Below are positions 8,773 through 16,230 of a stretch of DNA of 64,000 bases, piece by piece. The translations under genes and the position numbers were made by a program. Each line of letters starts with the position of its first letter. Positions within the stretch are counted from its first letter, which is position 1. This stretch comes from Pseudomonas sp. HR96. Lineage in GTDB: Bacteria; Pseudomonadota; Gammaproteobacteria; Pseudomonadales; Pseudomonadaceae. The DNA lies in assembly GCF_034059295.1 (NCBI RefSeq), contig NZ_CP139142.1:1-64000 (forward strand). Reading direction: 5' to 3'. Below the pieces are notes generated by a model, which saw only the letters and a program-made list of their open reading frames with translations, ran no database searches and was not told where the DNA came from.

Positions 8773-9117
8773 ATGACCGTTGAACTTACTGAAGAAGATG
8801 AAGAAGACATGCGCCAGGCGTTGTTTGGGGCGTCGCACGCGCCTGCGCCGCAGGTGACGATCCACGATCCGATGGCGCACATCCCCGACGTGGTGATCGT
8901 GGCGTCGGTGCCGGCCCGGAAAAAGAAACCGAGCAAGGCCTTCACGCCGCGGATGCGGGTGACCCTGCAGGTGGGCAATGTGTTTGAAGGCGCGACGCAG
9001 GCCTATGTGCACGAGGCCGATACGATCAGCAGGCTGCTGGCCGAGCAGGAATCGGTTAAAGCGGCCCGGAAGAAATATCGCTACGTCGAGGTGGTGTCGG
9101 TCAAGGCTATCGGTTGA
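8773..9117 (+). CDS. Conserved hypothetical protein, second copy (114 aa)
   Basis: Paralogue of 2597-2992: MTVELTEEDEEDMRQALFG, then APAPQVTIHDPMAHIPDVVI, a basic RKKKPSK patch, then MRVTLQVGNVFEGATQAYVH and KKYRYVEVVSV. It follows the KfrA-like pseudogene by about 140 bp, the same arrangement as copy 1. Function unknown; the MRVTLQV...ATQAYVHEAD core suggests a small mixed alpha/beta fold. No clear Shine-Dalgarno sequence. Confidence 0.7.
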   Translation: MTVELTEEDEEDMRQALFGASHAPAPQVTIHDPMAHIPDVVIVASVPARKKKPSKAFTPRMRVTLQVGNVFEGATQAYVHEADTISRLLAEQESVKAARKKYRYVEVVSVKAIG

Positions 9118-9602
9118 GGCCGACGGGCATTTCACTGGAGCATGGTGCTTCAGGCTTCAGGCATTCCTCAATTTGAAAAACAGTCACCCCCGGTCAACAG
9201 ACATTCGTTAAGCTCTGGGTCGAAGAAAAAAATCTTCTGAAGGGCCGTTTTTCAGTCAGATAACCGCCGCTATCGCGACTTGCATTCGCAGGCTTGCCCC
9301 CCGGCGGGCACGATGTGGTCTTCCCAATTGCCTGAGCCTCGTCGCGCGGATCATGAGCCTCTCACCCACCTCAAGCCCGCTGGCGAATTCGCTCAATAAA
9401 TTCAGTGCCCAAGAGTACCTACTGGTGATCTCTTGGGCCACGGTCGCGAGTTTCCTACTGGAGGGACTGGAGCGATGAACGGTTTGAAAATTTCCTTATC
9501 GCCACCCTGCCGCTTGTCCAGCAAACATAAAAGGTGAACTGTGGATGGGTGCCAGCGCCTAACAGCTAGGCCGTAACTAAACTCTGCACAGGAACCTGCA
9601 AA
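9118..9602. other. Intergenic stretch, possible small ORF only
   Basis: No gene of known type. A 41-codon frame (9353-9478, +) encodes MSLSPTSSPLANSLNK...EYLLVISWATVASFLLEGLER; its composition is protein-like but it has no clear ribosome binding site. Confidence 0.35.
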
Positions 9603-10064
9603 ATGACCGACGTAGCCGAAGACACCATCAAGGTCCTGAACGACCTGATCGAAACCTGCAAGGACGGCGAGGAGGGTTTCAAGACCTGCGCCGAAGACAT
9701 CAAGGTTGCCGAACTGAAGGCGCTGTTCGTTAAACGCGCCGCCGGCTGCGCCACCTCCGCTGCCGAGCTGCAGGGCCTGGTCCGCAGCCTGGGAGGCGAC
9801 CCTGAGACCTCTACCAGCGTCAGCGCCGACCTGCATCGCCGCTGGGTCGACCTCAAGTCGCTGATCACCGGCAAGGATGAAGAGGCGGTCCTCAACGAGG
9901 CCGAGCGTGGCGAGGACGTGGCCAAGAAAAGCTATAGCAAAGCGCTGGAAAAAGACTTTCTCCCCGCCAATATCCGCGCCGTGATCGAAGAGCAGTACCA
10001 GGGCGTTCTGCGCAATCATGATCAGGTCAAGGCGCTGCGCGACCAGGCTCGCGCTCAGTCCTGA
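9603..10064 (+). CDS. PA2169 family four-helix-bundle protein (DUF2383, 153 aa)
   Basis: Soluble helical protein of the ferritin-like PA2169/DUF2383 family, function undefined, often stress-linked in Pseudomonas. Diagnostic features are the N-terminal DTIKVLNDLIETCKDGEEGF, the central LKALFVKRA, and LHRRWVDLKSLITGKDEEAV with ENxERGED-type spacing (LNEAERGEDVAKKSY). The length is usual. ATG 9603 follows AGGAACCTGCAAA, a plausible ribosome binding site, and a strong terminator follows the stop, so it is a monocistronic unit. The reading frame is clean in a neighbourhood of broken genes, which argues for a functional gene. Confidence 0.9.
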   Translation: MTDVAEDTIKVLNDLIETCKDGEEGFKTCAEDIKVAELKALFVKRAAGCATSAAELQGLVRSLGGDPETSTSVSADLHRRWVDLKSLITGKDEEAVLNEAERGEDVAKKSYSKALEKDFLPANIRAVIEEQYQGVLRNHDQVKALRDQARAQS

Positions 10065-10083
10065 TCCATCAGTTGCTGAAAAG

Positions 10084-10107
10084 GCCCGGCTCCTGCCGGG
10101 CTTTTTC
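10084..10107 (+). terminator. Rho-independent terminator
   Basis: GCCCGGCTCCTGCCGGGC hairpin followed by five T, 19 bases after the stop of the PA2169 family gene. Confidence 0.9.
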
Positions 10108-10239
10108 GTTGTGGCCCAAGCGTCGGCTTGTTAACCATTTGGTACACGCCTGTCAGAAGTGGTGGCTCAAGGCCTTACGGCGGCTCATCAGTAGCGTGTC
10201 CTTGCCCCTTTCCAGGCTTTTCGCACCCAGGTATCTGAT

Positions 10240-10476
10240 TTGCACGCAGCCAACCCGCCATCCGAGCTCGACACGCTGTTCGAGGAGATCGTCCAGCTGA
10301 AGCACCAGCTCTATCAGACTCACGCCTATAACCGCGGGGTACTCGACAGCGCGATCGAGTCTGCGGTGATCACCGCAGAGACCTCAGGTCGTGTCACTGA
10401 CTGGTGCCAGGGCTGGGAAAAGTTGAATGTGCATCGAATTCATTGCGCGACTGGGCTTCTCGAAATCCTTGGCTAA
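10240..10476 (+). pseudogene. N-terminal PAS fragment of a hybrid histidine kinase
   Basis: A TTG start (as in the paralogue at 27295) opens LHAANPPSELDTLFEEIVQL...AYNRGVLDSAIESAVITAET and SGRVTDWCQGWEKLN. This parallels LHDLSAQVTSLRNEVAQL...NRLVLDSAFDYAVITADA and SGRITDWSEGA of the kinase at 27295-29393. It stops about 45 residues into the PAS domain; no kinase core follows. It is a truncated paralogue. Confidence 0.7.
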
Positions 10477-10575
10477 AATCCAAGGTGACGAGGACTGCTG
10501 CGAGAAACTGAAAGCGTCACTTCGTCAACAGGCGTGTAATCCATAAACCGCCGTTCACCGATGTGAGGATTTCAC

Positions 10576-10821
10576 ATGCCCGATGTGCTCCAGGTGCTGC
10601 ACAGCCTGAATCCTTCGATCACCCACGAGATGACCAAGGATGGTGATAAAATGGTTTTACGATTGATCGATGTGAACCTGAAAATAGAAGCACGACGAAG
10701 TATCGCAGCTCACGAGCTGAATAATCCACAGGTATTCAGGCTGATCGTCATGTATGCGCTTAACGAGCTACGAGCGAAGGGGTCACAGGTGCAATTGTCC
10801 GTGCTTCCTCATTGGGACTAG
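10576..10821 (+). CDS. Small conserved protein, family C (81 aa), intact
   Basis: ATG 10576 follows GTGAGGATTTCAC. The product starts MPDVLQVLHSLNP and ends FRLIVMYALNELRAKGSQVQ...LPHWD. Four relatives occur in this window (53999-54244 intact; 32057-32308, 39625-39813 and 56409-56654 broken), all with the signature FRxxVLYAxNELRxKGSxVEL and usually ending LPxWD. I do not recognise the family. It is soluble with no Cys pair or membrane segment. It lies between a hybrid-kinase fragment and a receiver pseudogene, and other copies also sit beside two-component genes. Confidence 0.65.
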   Translation: MPDVLQVLHSLNPSITHEMTKDGDKMVLRLIDVNLKIEARRSIAAHELNNPQVFRLIVMYALNELRAKGSQVQLSVLPHWD

Positions 10822-11006
10822 GTTGCACATCTGTCGTAGCATTGGGGACAAGCCTTTATCGGCTTCCAGTGCGGTTTACACCTGTTTTTGCTGGCACTTG
10901 CTCGGAAGCGCAAGCTAAACCCGCTATTCGCGAGAACGCACCGAGGTGGTATCGGTGACCTTAGCAGTGTCTAATCGCCGGGCGGATATCACCAATACAG
11001 TCTGAG

Positions 11007-11367
11007 CTACCTCATCGGTGCCAGTTGCTGACACGCGTTATGTAACTGATCGAGCGTGAAGGGCTTGGGCAACCAGTATACCTGATCCACATACAAAGAA
11101 TCGGACTCGCTGTGATAACCCGAGGCGACGACGATAGGAATCTTAGGAAATTTCTCATGCACTCGATGAACCAACCCGACCCCTTCAATCTCGCCCGGCA
11201 TTTTTAAATCAGTGATAAGCAGCCTCAAGTCGTGATTGCCGCTCTCGATGTGGTTCCAGCCGCATCAGCGCTTGCAAATGCCCTCACGCGGTAGCCATGC
11301 ATTTCAAGGATATCGACCATAAGGTCAAGAATTTGTGGTCGTCCTCAACAAAAATGATCGATTCCAT
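11007..11367 (-). pseudogene. Response regulator receiver (family F), frameshifted
   Basis: ATG 11367 follows AAGGAATATCG and gives MESIIFVEDD, then the frame slips; QILDLMVDILEMHGYRVRAF lies in another frame, and the C-terminal half (LLITDLKMPGEIEGVGLV, ASGYHSESDSLY, YWLPKPFTLDQL) is open in 11007-11228. The CheY-like pocket residues (ED, TD, K) are all still encoded, so the decay is recent. Paralogue of 15360-15722. Confidence 0.8.
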
Positions 11368-11566
11368 CGATATTCCTTGAAATTTTGGACTGAATGGAGC
11401 GGCCAGCCGGCTCCGCGATGGATGCTATTGATTCGCCGCTCGTAAAACCTTGGTTTGGAGTCATGGACGGTTCATTGGCCAGAAGCCTCGGCTTCAAGCC
11501 GGAGGTTTCGACGACCTGGCAAGCGATTAGGGAGAATGCCATCTGACGCGCTTGTACAAGGACGGC

Positions 11567-11776
11567 CTACTGGTAACAACGGTTTGTCGCCAATAGGGAC
11601 AAGACAGGTTCCCCGGCAGCGACACCGGCCAACAAAAACTGAAGGCCCAATGTGGTCTTACCAGCTCCCGGTGTACCTTCCAAAAGGTAGAGCCGACTGC
11701 TGGGCAGTCCGCCCTTGAGGATCGAATCGAATCCGATGTTACCTGTCGACACCAAGGGGCGCGGTTGAGCCATCAT
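11567..11776 (-). pseudogene. KaiC/RadA-like ATPase, truncated N-terminus
   Basis: [20 protein letters not shown], then [14 protein letters not shown], then the Walker [17 protein letters not shown] is the start of a KaiC-family RecA-like ATPase. The frame ends after [15 protein letters not shown], where related proteins would continue with Walker B and a second ATPase domain; nothing similar follows. About 70 of an expected 450-500 residues remain. KaiC-like ATPases in Pseudomonas are often paired with hybrid kinases, so this may be another broken part of the signalling neighbourhood. ATG 11776 follows TGAGGTAC. Confidence 0.75.
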
Positions 11777-11812
11777 GTACCTCAAGGGGGTAGCCGGAAA
11801 GGTTTTCCTTGA

Positions 11813-11983
11813 TCAGTCGGCGGCCTGATCGGGGGCCAGGTCGACAGCCTCACCGCCGGCAACCAATGGCGTCACCCAGCGACCGAATGCCGGCTCGCCG
11901 TTGATATCGGAGACCTTCCACAGCTCGACAGAACCGTCTTCGAACTCTACCTGTCAGCCCATGATTTTCTTTTCGTTTGCCAT
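11813..11983 (-). pseudogene. Small hypothetical protein with premature stop
   Basis: MANEKKIMG, then TGA, then QVEFEDGSVELWKVSDINGEP and FGRWVTPLVAGGEAVDLAPD to a second TGA. A TGG to TGA change at codon 10 would explain it. ATG follows AAGGAAAAGAACC, a good ribosome binding site. It lies 11 bases beyond the stop of the MazF-like toxin on the same strand. Function unknown. Confidence 0.5.
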
Positions 11984-11994
11984 GGTTCTTTTCC

Positions 11995-12342
11995 TTACTC
12001 AATCAGCACTTGAATGCGGGCTAGTACATCGTCCATCACCACCTCGGGGACCGCCTCTACGCGCTTGCCCCCACGAGCCTCAAGATCAACGGTGCGGAGT
12101 TGATTGCACAACACCACGCCTTGGGTCTCGGTGCCGGAACCGCTCAGTGGCACGGCAAAACCGGCATAGCGAGCAAAATCCCCGCCTTGGGTGATGGGCG
12201 CGATCAGGACCAAGCCCGACACGTTGAAGGCCGCAGGCGAAATGATCAGCGCAGGACGAAAATCGCCTTGCTGCTCACGGCCAGCGGTGGGATTCAGGTT
12301 CAGGCGCACAATATCGCCACGGTTGAATTTGGTCCGCTTCAC
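11995..12342 (-). CDS. mazF: MazF/PemK-type mRNA interferase toxin (115 aa)
   Basis: Ribosome-independent endoribonuclease toxin that cleaves mRNA at short sequence motifs. The SH3-like beta-barrel features are clear: FNRGDIVRLNLNPTAGREQQ, then DFRPALIISPAAFN, VLIAPITQGG, and the C-terminal VVLCNQLRTVDLEARGGKRV. The conserved GD, R and T..Q residues of the active site are present. Length is typical (110-115 aa). It overlaps the antitoxin gene by 4 bases (ATGA-type), so the two are translationally coupled, antitoxin first. Confidence 0.92.
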   Translation of the reverse strand: MKRTKFNRGDIVRLNLNPTAGREQQGDFRPALIISPAAFNVSGLVLIAPITQGGDFARYAGFAVPLSGSGTETQGVVLCNQLRTVDLEARGGKRVEAVPEVVMDDVLARIQVLIE

Positions 12343-12593
12343 GCTTCACGCCCAACGGCTGACATGGCATTCCACGCTGCCATGTCGGCAGGTTCCGGCG
12401 CGCTCAAGTCACACTGCGCCATCAGCTCGGCCAGCGCGTAATGCGGCTTGGCCTTCGCAGCCTTGAGGGTCATAACCTCGGCGGACACATCGAGTTTCAG
12501 CACATCGCCACTGACCAGATTCATTAGCTTAAGCACGGTTGCAGGCAGGCGAATCGCCGCGCTATTGCCCCACTGCTGCACTTTGACTTCCAT
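12339..12593 (-). CDS. mazE: MazE/PemI-type antitoxin (84 aa)
   Basis: Antitoxin partner of the adjacent MazF. The N-terminal AbrB/SpoVT swapped-hairpin DNA-binding domain shows the signature VQQWGNSAAIRLPATVLKL and LVSGDVLKLDV; the acidic, Pro-rich C-terminus (LAELMAQCDLSAPEPADMAA) binds the toxin. ATG 12593 follows AGGAGGTTGTT. A 14-bp perfect inverted repeat upstream (12617-12676) is a likely autoregulatory operator. Confidence 0.92.
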   Translation of the reverse strand: MEVKVQQWGNSAAIRLPATVLKLMNLVSGDVLKLDVSAEVMTLKAAKAKPHYALAELMAQCDLSAPEPADMAAWNAMSAVGREA

Positions 12594-12616
12594 AACAACC
12601 TCCTAAAAGGGATGCA

Positions 12617-12676
12617 CATTGTAGATACTAAGCACGTTAGCCGCAAGCGTTTTGTATAAACATAGTATCTACAATG
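12617..12676. promoter_or_regulatory. Long-armed inverted repeat before mazEF
   Basis: CATTGTAGATACTA (12617-12630) and its exact reverse complement TAGTATCTACAATG (12663-12676) are separated by 32 bases. The arms flank the expected mazEF promoter. The right arm overlaps the stop codon of the tyrosine recombinase pseudogene, so the repeat could instead be a recombinase core site. Confidence 0.7.
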
Positions 12677-13345
12677 CTAGCTCAAAAGCACGCCGTATAG
12701 TGGCTTGATCCACTGACAGGTACGGCTTCGAATGGTCAAGATCGGAATGCCCAAGAATCATTTGCACCGTCTCAACGTCACCAGTCGCGGCCAGCACCTT
12801 TGCTGCAAGTGAGCGTCTGCCACTATGCGACGATCCCTGCTTGATACCGGCCTGCCGGTAGAGCCTGCTGATGTCTGCTGGAGCGAATCACAAGCCCTGT
12901 ACACCTCCGGCCCGCTCTCCAGCTCGCGATGTTTGAACGCCAGTTCAAAGGCTTGGCCCTTGTGTGTGGTGACCAGCTTTGAACTTGGGCGCAGGCCTCG
13001 GTATTCGTCAGTGCCGGAAAGGCCCCAGCGGCGCCGTAAGCTAACCGCGATCCTGCCGTCCAGAGAGGCTAGGCATCGAGCGTGGGTCAGGTACACATTG
13101 CGCGGTCGGCAGCCCTTTGTTATGTCTGCGCGTAGATACACCTCGGGCTTGATGGCTCCGCTGGAGTACAGCACGTCTGCGATCTCCACCAAGGCCAGCT
13201 CGGTAACACGAATGCCGGTGGTGTGGGTCAGCCATAGCAAAAGCACGTCACGCTCAGGCATACGCCCGGTTATACCGGCAACGCGGATTAGGTGTTTGAG
13301 TTGACCAGGGCGAAGGGATGTTGCGCGGCGGACGGGTGTAGTCAT
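12669..13345 (-). pseudogene. Tyrosine recombinase, single frameshift
   Basis: From ATG 13345 (MTTPVRRATSLRPGQLKHLI) the catalytic domain of a small (about 225 aa) tyrosine recombinase is read: the first Arg in TTGIRVTELALVEIAD, then after a frame change near 12868 ISRLYRQAGI, SSHSGRRSLAAKVLA (His-x-x-Arg box), MILGHSD and the nucleophile in SKPYLSV. All catalytic residues (R, H-R, H, Y) are encoded, so only the one-base slip inactivates it. A related, more decayed gene is at 16231-16609. It has no N-terminal core-binding domain. Confidence 0.8.
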
Positions 13346-13691
13346 AGGGCTCTCTATCAGGATTGGTGACGAATCGCGGACGATCCTGAGAGAGTTGGCA
13401 GCGGGCCTCCTGAATAGCTTACAGGCCCGCGTGCCGAGGTGTTCTAGGAAAATTTCACGGGCAGGGGCAGCTGGTACCGGCAGAGCCTTAGCGGACGCAC
13501 GTATTCGAGCAAAAAAAACCCCGCAAGTGCGGGGCAGAAGGCACACATGACGGTAGCTGCCAGGGTGACAGCCTCAATTAGGGCTACACCACAGGGGCTA
13601 AAGTTCATTACTTCGGGTCTAGCACGAATGATCACCCAGTTTGAACCAGGTGCATGGGCACCTGGTTCCACATTGACGCCTTGAGTCCTCG
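13346..13691. other. Intergenic stretch with terminator, no gene
   Basis: Apart from the terminator at 13511-13536, no coding signal was found. A 75-codon minus frame runs through the terminator hairpin and is rejected. Confidence 0.5.
13511..13536 (-). terminator. Rho-independent terminator of the MvaT-like gene
   Basis: On the minus strand CCCCGCACTTGCGGGG is followed by eight T. It is 155 bases beyond the stop of the MvaT-like gene. Confidence 0.85.
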
Positions 13692-14054
13692 TTACTGCAA
13701 CCAGGTCTCGACTTCATCGGCACCATGCTCTGCTTTCCACTGTTTTAGAATCGAGTGATTGCCACCCTTGGTCTCTACGGTTTCACCGCTGTGCGGGTTC
13801 TTGTAGACCTTCACCTGGCGAGGCCGGCGCGTACGCTTGGGCTGCGGCTGCGGTGCACCTCGGTTCAAAGACTGAGGGTCGATCGCCGCAATGATGTTTT
13901 TGAGGCTGAAATTGTACTCAGCCAGCAAGTCGCGCAGCTTGGTTTCGAACTCAACCTCGCGCTTGAGACCTTCATCGTTCTTCATTTCTTCCAGCTGTGC
14001 CGTTTGGCGAGCCAGTTCTTGTTCCAGGTGGCGGAATTCAGCAAGACGAGACAT
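13692..14054 (-). CDS. MvaT/TurA family H-NS-like xenogeneic silencer (120 aa)
   Basis: Nucleoid protein that binds AT-rich foreign DNA and silences it. An N-terminal coiled-coil dimerisation domain (MSRLAEFRHLEQELARQ, EFETKLRDLLAEYNFSLKNI), a basic linker (PQPKRTRRPRQVKVYKNP) and the C-terminal MvaT DNA-binding motif (HSGETVETKGGNHSILKQWK) are all present. Length matches MvaT (about 124). Start at 14054 is chosen over the upstream frame because it gives the canonical MSxxxEFR start. Plasmid-borne MvaT/H-NS homologues are known to lower the host cost of a plasmid. A decayed paralogue is at 56811-57177. Confidence 0.92.
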   Translation of the reverse strand: MSRLAEFRHLEQELARQTAQLEEMKNDEGLKREVEFETKLRDLLAEYNFSLKNIIAAIDPQSLNRGAPQPQPKRTRRPRQVKVYKNPHSGETVETKGGNHSILKQWKAEHGADEVETWLQ

Positions 14055-14220
14055 GTAACACCTCAGATGATTGAAGCAAGTATTAGGACAATTTAAGAAT
14101 TCGGACAAATCGTACACGAAGTTTGGTTGCAACCCACCAAAACTGGCTGATCACAGGTCGATGGGCGCGGCAAAGGCCTACCTATAGTCAGTAACACAAG
14201 CCGCAAATGGAGACGATCGC

Positions 14221-14232
14221 CCTAACGTTAGG
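14221..14232. promoter_or_regulatory. Perfect 12-bp palindrome CCTAACGTTAGG
   Basis: Self-complementary dodecamer 41 bases before the family A gene at 14274; possible operator for it or for the divergent mvaT-like gene. Confidence 0.4.
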
Positions 14233-14273
14233 TCTATTTGATAAGTCCAAATCTTCAGTACCTGGAAGCACCT

Positions 14274-14555
14274 ATGCCAGCTCAGCCTTCCATTCCATCA
14301 CCCTTCGACCATACCACTGGCTTGCCTGCTAGTTTGCCAGATACCGTTTACGCTTCCTGGGTTGCCGCCATCGTAGCCTTCCGTGACAGCCACACATTCG
14401 CCGCCAGTGAGCAGCATTACAACTTTTGCAATGGCTATCTCCTGGCCCTGGAAGACGCCCACATGATCGATGCGCGCCTGTGCCGTTTCATGCGTATCCA
14501 GTTGGAGCATGTCTGGGTGCAGAATCGTAGTACGTCTGCGGACCGGCGCAGGTAA
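14274..14555 (+). CDS. Small conserved protein, family A (93 aa), intact
   Basis: ATG 14274 follows TGGAAGCACCT. Signature: IPSPFDHTTGLPASLPDTVY, ASWVAAIVAFRDSH, SEQHYNFCNGYLLALEDAHM, IDARLCRFMRIQLEHVW. Relatives in this window are 26211-26477 (intact) and 32560-32842 (broken). The shared core is LPDxVYAxWVA...EQxYxFCxGYxxALxDAxxIDxRxxxF, a helical, aromatic-rich small protein with one conserved Cys. Family not recognised and no export signal. It is followed by a family B relative and a receiver gene. Confidence 0.65.
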   Translation: MPAQPSIPSPFDHTTGLPASLPDTVYASWVAAIVAFRDSHTFAASEQHYNFCNGYLLALEDAHMIDARLCRFMRIQLEHVWVQNRSTSADRRR

Positions 14556-14669
14556 TACCTTCCCGCACTGGTCTTGATCAATGAACCAGGGTTCATGTCA
14601 GCGAGGACGACGATCTGAGCGGCCAAGTTCCAGGCGTGCGGCCCTTTGCACCAGCAGATCTTGGAACTC

Positions 14670-14843
14670 CTACAACGGAAACTGCGCGGGCAGCTTGGCC
14701 AGTTGGCATTGCAGAGCATGGACAAAGGGCTCGGCTATTTGCACCTGATCCTGCCAGGCGTGGCATTGCCGGCAAAAGACGCTTGATCCCGAAAACTGCC
14801 ATAACCAGTTCCAGCGCACCAGGCCGGGATGGGAAAGAGTCAT
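14670..14843 (-). pseudogene. Small CxxC protein, family B, divergent and truncated
   Basis: MTLSHPGLVRWNWLWQFSGS, then CRQCHAWQD, then EPFVHALQCQLAKLPAQFPL and TAG. It follows the family B pattern (PxLPLxRWxxLW...CRxC...PFxHxxxC...QYPL) but diverges at the start, and the C-terminal helix lies beyond the stop in the same frame (EFQDLLVQRAARLEL). Probably truncated; it may still make a 57-residue peptide. Confidence 0.5.
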
Positions 14844-14893
14844 TGCCGTAGAACCCGCGAGTTGATTCGGGCGATTGTGGCAGTTTCTGGGCA

Positions 14894-14942
14894 TAAAAAA
14901 ACCCGCACTCCCCAATGTTTTCGAAGGGCCTAGCGGGTTTTT
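14894..14942. terminator. Bidirectional terminator-like hairpin
   Basis: AAAAAAACCCGC (14895-14906) and GCGGGTTTTT (14933-14942) can pair with a loop of about 26 bases, with T-runs on both strands. Confidence 0.6.
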
Positions 14943-15235
14943 CGTTGTCTGTCCTTCGTTGAATCAGCCCTGTCGTGGCAGGGCGTCATGGTGAACACCA
15001 AGGACCAGCGTATGGAGGAGCGCATGCCAGTGAGCGGCTCGTTTCTTCGAAGCGTCACTACAAGCGTCTTACATTGGTTGAGAATGCCAAAGGGCCAGGA
15101 AGGTTCCAGGCTTCTACCTGGCAAGACATTAAGCTCAAAAGCATGCCTTCCCTTAAACGGCCTGGCGCGTGGTTAAGGTGTACTGCAATCGGACACAATC
15201 CAAAAGGTACGAAGAGCTGTCTTCCGTCGGCAGTG
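14943..15235. other. Intergenic stretch, no gene seen
   Basis: Overlapping short frames only, none with a family signature. Confidence 0.4.
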
Positions 15236-15273
15236 CTTGACGTAGGATTTTTTCCGAGTTCTGGAGGCTCCCC
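15236..15273. repeat. Tn3-family type terminal inverted repeat, isolated
   Basis: CTTGACGTAGGATTTTTTCC ... GGAGGCTCCCC is a right-hand end of the same family as 1573-1611 and 16193-16230 (GGGG side at 15273). No partner end or transposase is visible to its left, so it is a remnant. Confidence 0.65.
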
Positions 15274-15359
15274 ATCAGTGATGGGGTCACACGACCGGCA
15301 GTTATCGCGCCAAGGTCGTGCTGCAAATGCTGAGGTTGAGACAACGAACGATATCTCTA

Positions 15360-15722
15360 TCAATGATGCGTTAACGTGTCGCAGATCGCATTTAACTGGT
15401 CGAGGCTGAAGGGCTTACGCAGGAAATGTACATGATCGTCGTGCATGCAGGTATCCGCAGCGACGTGGTATCCCGAAACCACTAGGATAGGAATTTCCGG
15501 CAGTACCTGGTGCAGCCTGTTGACCAGCTCGACGCCATCGATCTTGCCCGGCATCTTCAAGTCCGTGATCAGTAGGTCAGCATTGAAGCCATGCATCTGG
15601 ATGTGGTTCCAGGCTGAATCCGCTTCGCCGAAGGCCCTAACCTCATGCCCTTTCATCTCCAGGATATCGGTCATGAGCATCAAGATGGTCTGCTCGTCTT
15701 CTACCACGATGATCGAGCTCAT
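15360..15722 (-). CDS. Stand-alone CheY-like response regulator (family F, 120 aa), intact
   Basis: Single receiver domain with no output domain. ATG 15722 gives MSSIIVVEDEQTILMLMTDI; acidic pocket ED at 8-9, phospho-acceptor Asp about residue 55 in LLITDLKMPG, Thr/Ser in VVSGYH, Lys in FLRKPFSLDQL. It closely resembles the broken receivers at 1006 and 11007. The upstream extension of the frame to 15902 has no start support. Such receivers usually take phosphate from PAS hybrid kinases like those at 22778 and 27295; that partnership is inferred. The next gene on the same strand is a family B fragment. Confidence 0.88.
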   Translation of the reverse strand: MSSIIVVEDEQTILMLMTDILEMKGHEVRAFGEADSAWNHIQMHGFNADLLITDLKMPGKIDGVELVNRLHQVLPEIPILVVSGYHVAADTCMHDDHVHFLRKPFSLDQLNAICDTLTHH

Positions 15723-15871
15723 ATCACTTGTCCGCCGGCTATTAGTCAAAAGTTTCCAAGCACGACGAAAACGATCATGTGCAGGTAACTGAATGGACAC
15801 GAAAACGCCTAAGGCCTCCGATCGGATCGACCAACGGGGCGTGAGATTTGATGCAGGAGCAAATTCAAGGC

Positions 15872-15901
15872 AAAAAAAGCCCCTGGGGTTCAGGGGGCTC
15901 A
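15872..15901 (-). terminator. Terminator-like hairpin
   Basis: On the minus strand AGCCCCCTGAACCCCAGGGGCT is followed by seven T; placed to end the family B transcript from 16192. Confidence 0.7.
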
Positions 15902-15940
15902 AGAGTTTTGAAGCTACCCGTTACCGTGTCGGAGCAAGGG

Positions 15941-16192
15941 TTATCTACTGACCCGCATATGGGTAGGAATGCTCAAAACAGACGACCCGCAATCAGTCGC
16001 TCTCCCAGCCCAGCCTGGCGCCATCTTCCAAGAGCCTTCGTAGGTCGCGATTTGGATACTGATTTTCCGGTATCCAGGTGGGACACTGCAGTGTCGTGCA
16101 TGGAGGGGCGGCGCACTTGCCACTCTTCCTGGGTAGCTCCGCAGGACCTGCAGCGGGTGGTGCCGTTTTTCACGGACCACAAACCGAATCGG
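15941..16192 (-). pseudogene. Family B CxxC protein, start removed by a Tn3-type repeat
   Basis: RFGLWSVKNGTTRCRSCGAT and then QEEWQVRRPSMHDTAV match residues of the intact family B protein at 29440 (LWIVENGLLRCRQCGAL, REWQARKPFIH). The first ten residues are gone: homology stops at the inner edge of the inverted repeat at 16193. The second metal-ligand-like region is frameshifted. Confidence 0.6.
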
Positions 16193-16230
16193 CTTAGCGT
16201 ACAATTTTTTCCGAATTCTGCTGGCTCCCC
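16193..16230. repeat. Tn3-family type terminal inverted repeat inside a recombinase gene
   Basis: CTTAGCGTACAATTTTTTCC ... TGCTGGCTCCCC, a 38-bp right-hand end. Its GGGG terminus abuts codons of the tyrosine recombinase pseudogene at 16231, directly after a THKG-like motif, showing insertion into that gene. Confidence 0.75.

Noticed and set aside
13444..13671. 75-codon minus-strand frame with a hydrophobic stretch
   Set aside because: It reads through the terminator hairpin and T-run of the MvaT-like gene.
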